Below the pieces are notes generated by a model, which worked only from the letters and a program-made list of their open reading frames with translations, was not told where the DNA came from and did no database searches. This document shows positions 63,082 through 64,000 of a stretch of 64,000 bases of DNA, one piece after another. The DNA lies in NCBI RefSeq assembly GCF_949987515.2, contig NC_082684.1:51736006-51800005 (forward strand), given 5' to 3'. The first letter of the stretch is position 1. Each line of letters starts with the position of its first letter. This DNA is from Delphinus delphis (Eukaryota > Chordata > Mammalia > Artiodactyla > Delphinidae). A program made the translations under genes and the position numbers.

Positions 63082-64000
63082 ATTAACACTGATACATTTC
63101 TAGAAACATACATTCCCAGGAAGACTGAATCATGAAGAAACAGAAATCTGAAAGGGTCAAGTTAATAAAAAGGATATTGAATAACCCAAAATTGTCCAGT
63201 TAAAAAATCCAGAACGAAAATGGCTTCACTGGTGAAGTCTACCAAACATTTAAAAAAGAATTAAAACCAATTCTCCTGAAACTCCTCTGAAATATTGAAG
63301 AGGAGAAACACTTTCGAGTTATTTATGAGGCCAGCATTAACTTGATACTAAAGTGAGACAAAGACACTACAAGAAAATAAAAATACAGGCCAATATCCTT
63401 GATAAACATAGATGTAAAAATCCTCAAAAAATGTTAGCAAAGCAAGTTCAGCAGCACATTAAAAGGATCATACACCATGATAATGTGGAATTTATCCCTG
63501 GGATGCAAAGATGGCTCAACATACATGAATCAATAACTGTGATACAACACATTATAAGAAAGAAGGATAGGGCTTCCCTGGTGGCGCAGTGGTTGAGAGT
63601 CCGCCTGCTGATGCAGGGGACACGGGTTCGTGCCCTGGTCTGAGAGGATCCCACATGCCGCAGAGCGGCTGGGCCCATGAGCCGTGGCCGCTGAGCCTGC
63701 GCATCCGGGGCCTGTGCTCCGCAACAGGAGAGGCCACAACAGTGAGAGGCCCGTGTACCGCAAAAAAAAAAAAAAAAAAAAGAAAAGAAAGAAGGATAAG
63801 AATCATATCATTTCAATATATGTAGAAAAAGTATTTGACAAAATTCAACATTGTTTCATGATAAAAATCTCAAAAATTAGGTATAAAATGAATGTGTCTC
63901 AGCAGAATAAAGGCCATATATGACAAGCCCACAGCCAAAATCATACTCAGCAGTGTAAAGCTGAAAACATTTCCTCTAAGATCATGTACAAGCCATGAAT
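63082..64000 (+). mobile_element. L1 LINE copy E, ORF2 fragment, runs off window end
   Basis: After the 3' end of copy D, ORF2 text starts again ('tacatttctagaaacataca') and proceeds to RT motif A near 63810-63860 and beyond, to the window end. It is a separate sense-oriented L1, cut at its left side. A CHR SINE sits inside at 63570-63784. Stops and frameshifts present. Confidence 0.85.
63570..63784 (+). mobile_element. CHR-type SINE (tRNA-Glu derived), best-preserved copy
   Basis: 'ggcttccctggtggcgcag' head, box A tggcgcagtgg (63582-63592), box B-like ggttcgtgccc (63625-63635), long-variant middle, A-rich tail to 63784. Perfect 14-bp duplications aagaaagaaggata flank it (63556-63569, 63785-63798). 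This is the reference copy for comparing the other three. Confidence 0.97.

Overview
The window is AT-rich, non-coding mammalian genomic DNA. I found no host exon, no host protein gene and no structural RNA gene. Every long open frame that could be recognised belongs to a decayed transposable element. Four near-identical tRNA-Glu-derived SINEs of the CHR type (8416, 20814, 58541, 63570) open with the 'gcttccctggtggcgcag' head that is characteristic of whales and dolphins. No BovB or Bov-tA repeats of ruminants were noticed. Together these point to a cetacean. This identification rests on repeat families recalled from memory, not on a search.

Layout. 1-1375: antisense L1 ORF2 fragment running off the left edge. 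1376-7705: unique DNA with an old dispersed repeat and a MaLR-type solo LTR (5831-6213). 7706-15305: a nested L1 complex. A 5'-truncated L1 is split at 9547/12754 by a second 5'-truncated L1. It also carries a CHR SINE, a stray L1 3' tail (14032-14262) and an antisense poly(A)-tailed insert of unknown origin (14428-14660). 15306-18276: unique DNA with MER5-like DNA transposon remnants and a small L1 piece. 18277-20813: an L1 that joins an apparent 5' UTR directly to ORF2 and is cut off by a SINE. 24185-26419: a 3'-truncated Tigger1 DNA transposon with a broken transposase on the minus strand. 26420-38093: mostly unique DNA with L2, MIR and old L1 fragments and simple repeats. 38094-44690: an old class I (gamma-like) endogenous retrovirus with two diverged LTRs, gag, protease, RT, RNase H and integrase remnants, and no visible env. 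45052-45607: a solo LTR flanked by a 4-bp repeat. 45608-56453: unique DNA with small repeat fragments. 56454-63080: a nearly complete old L1 with 5' UTR, ORF1, ORF2 and 3' UTR. 63082-64000: another L1 ORF2 fragment with a CHR SINE inside, running off the right edge.

The elements do not work together. They are layers of insertions, and the nesting gives their relative ages: L1s were in place first, younger L1s and CHR SINEs landed in them, and the ERV and Tigger1 are old and broken. All L1, ERV and Tigger1 coding regions carry stops, frameshifts or damaged catalytic residues. I found nothing that looks like a new functional system. The observations most worth checking are the unidentified insert at 14428-14660, the L1 tail replacement at 14032-14262, the L1 joined across a missing ORF1, and the env-less ERV.
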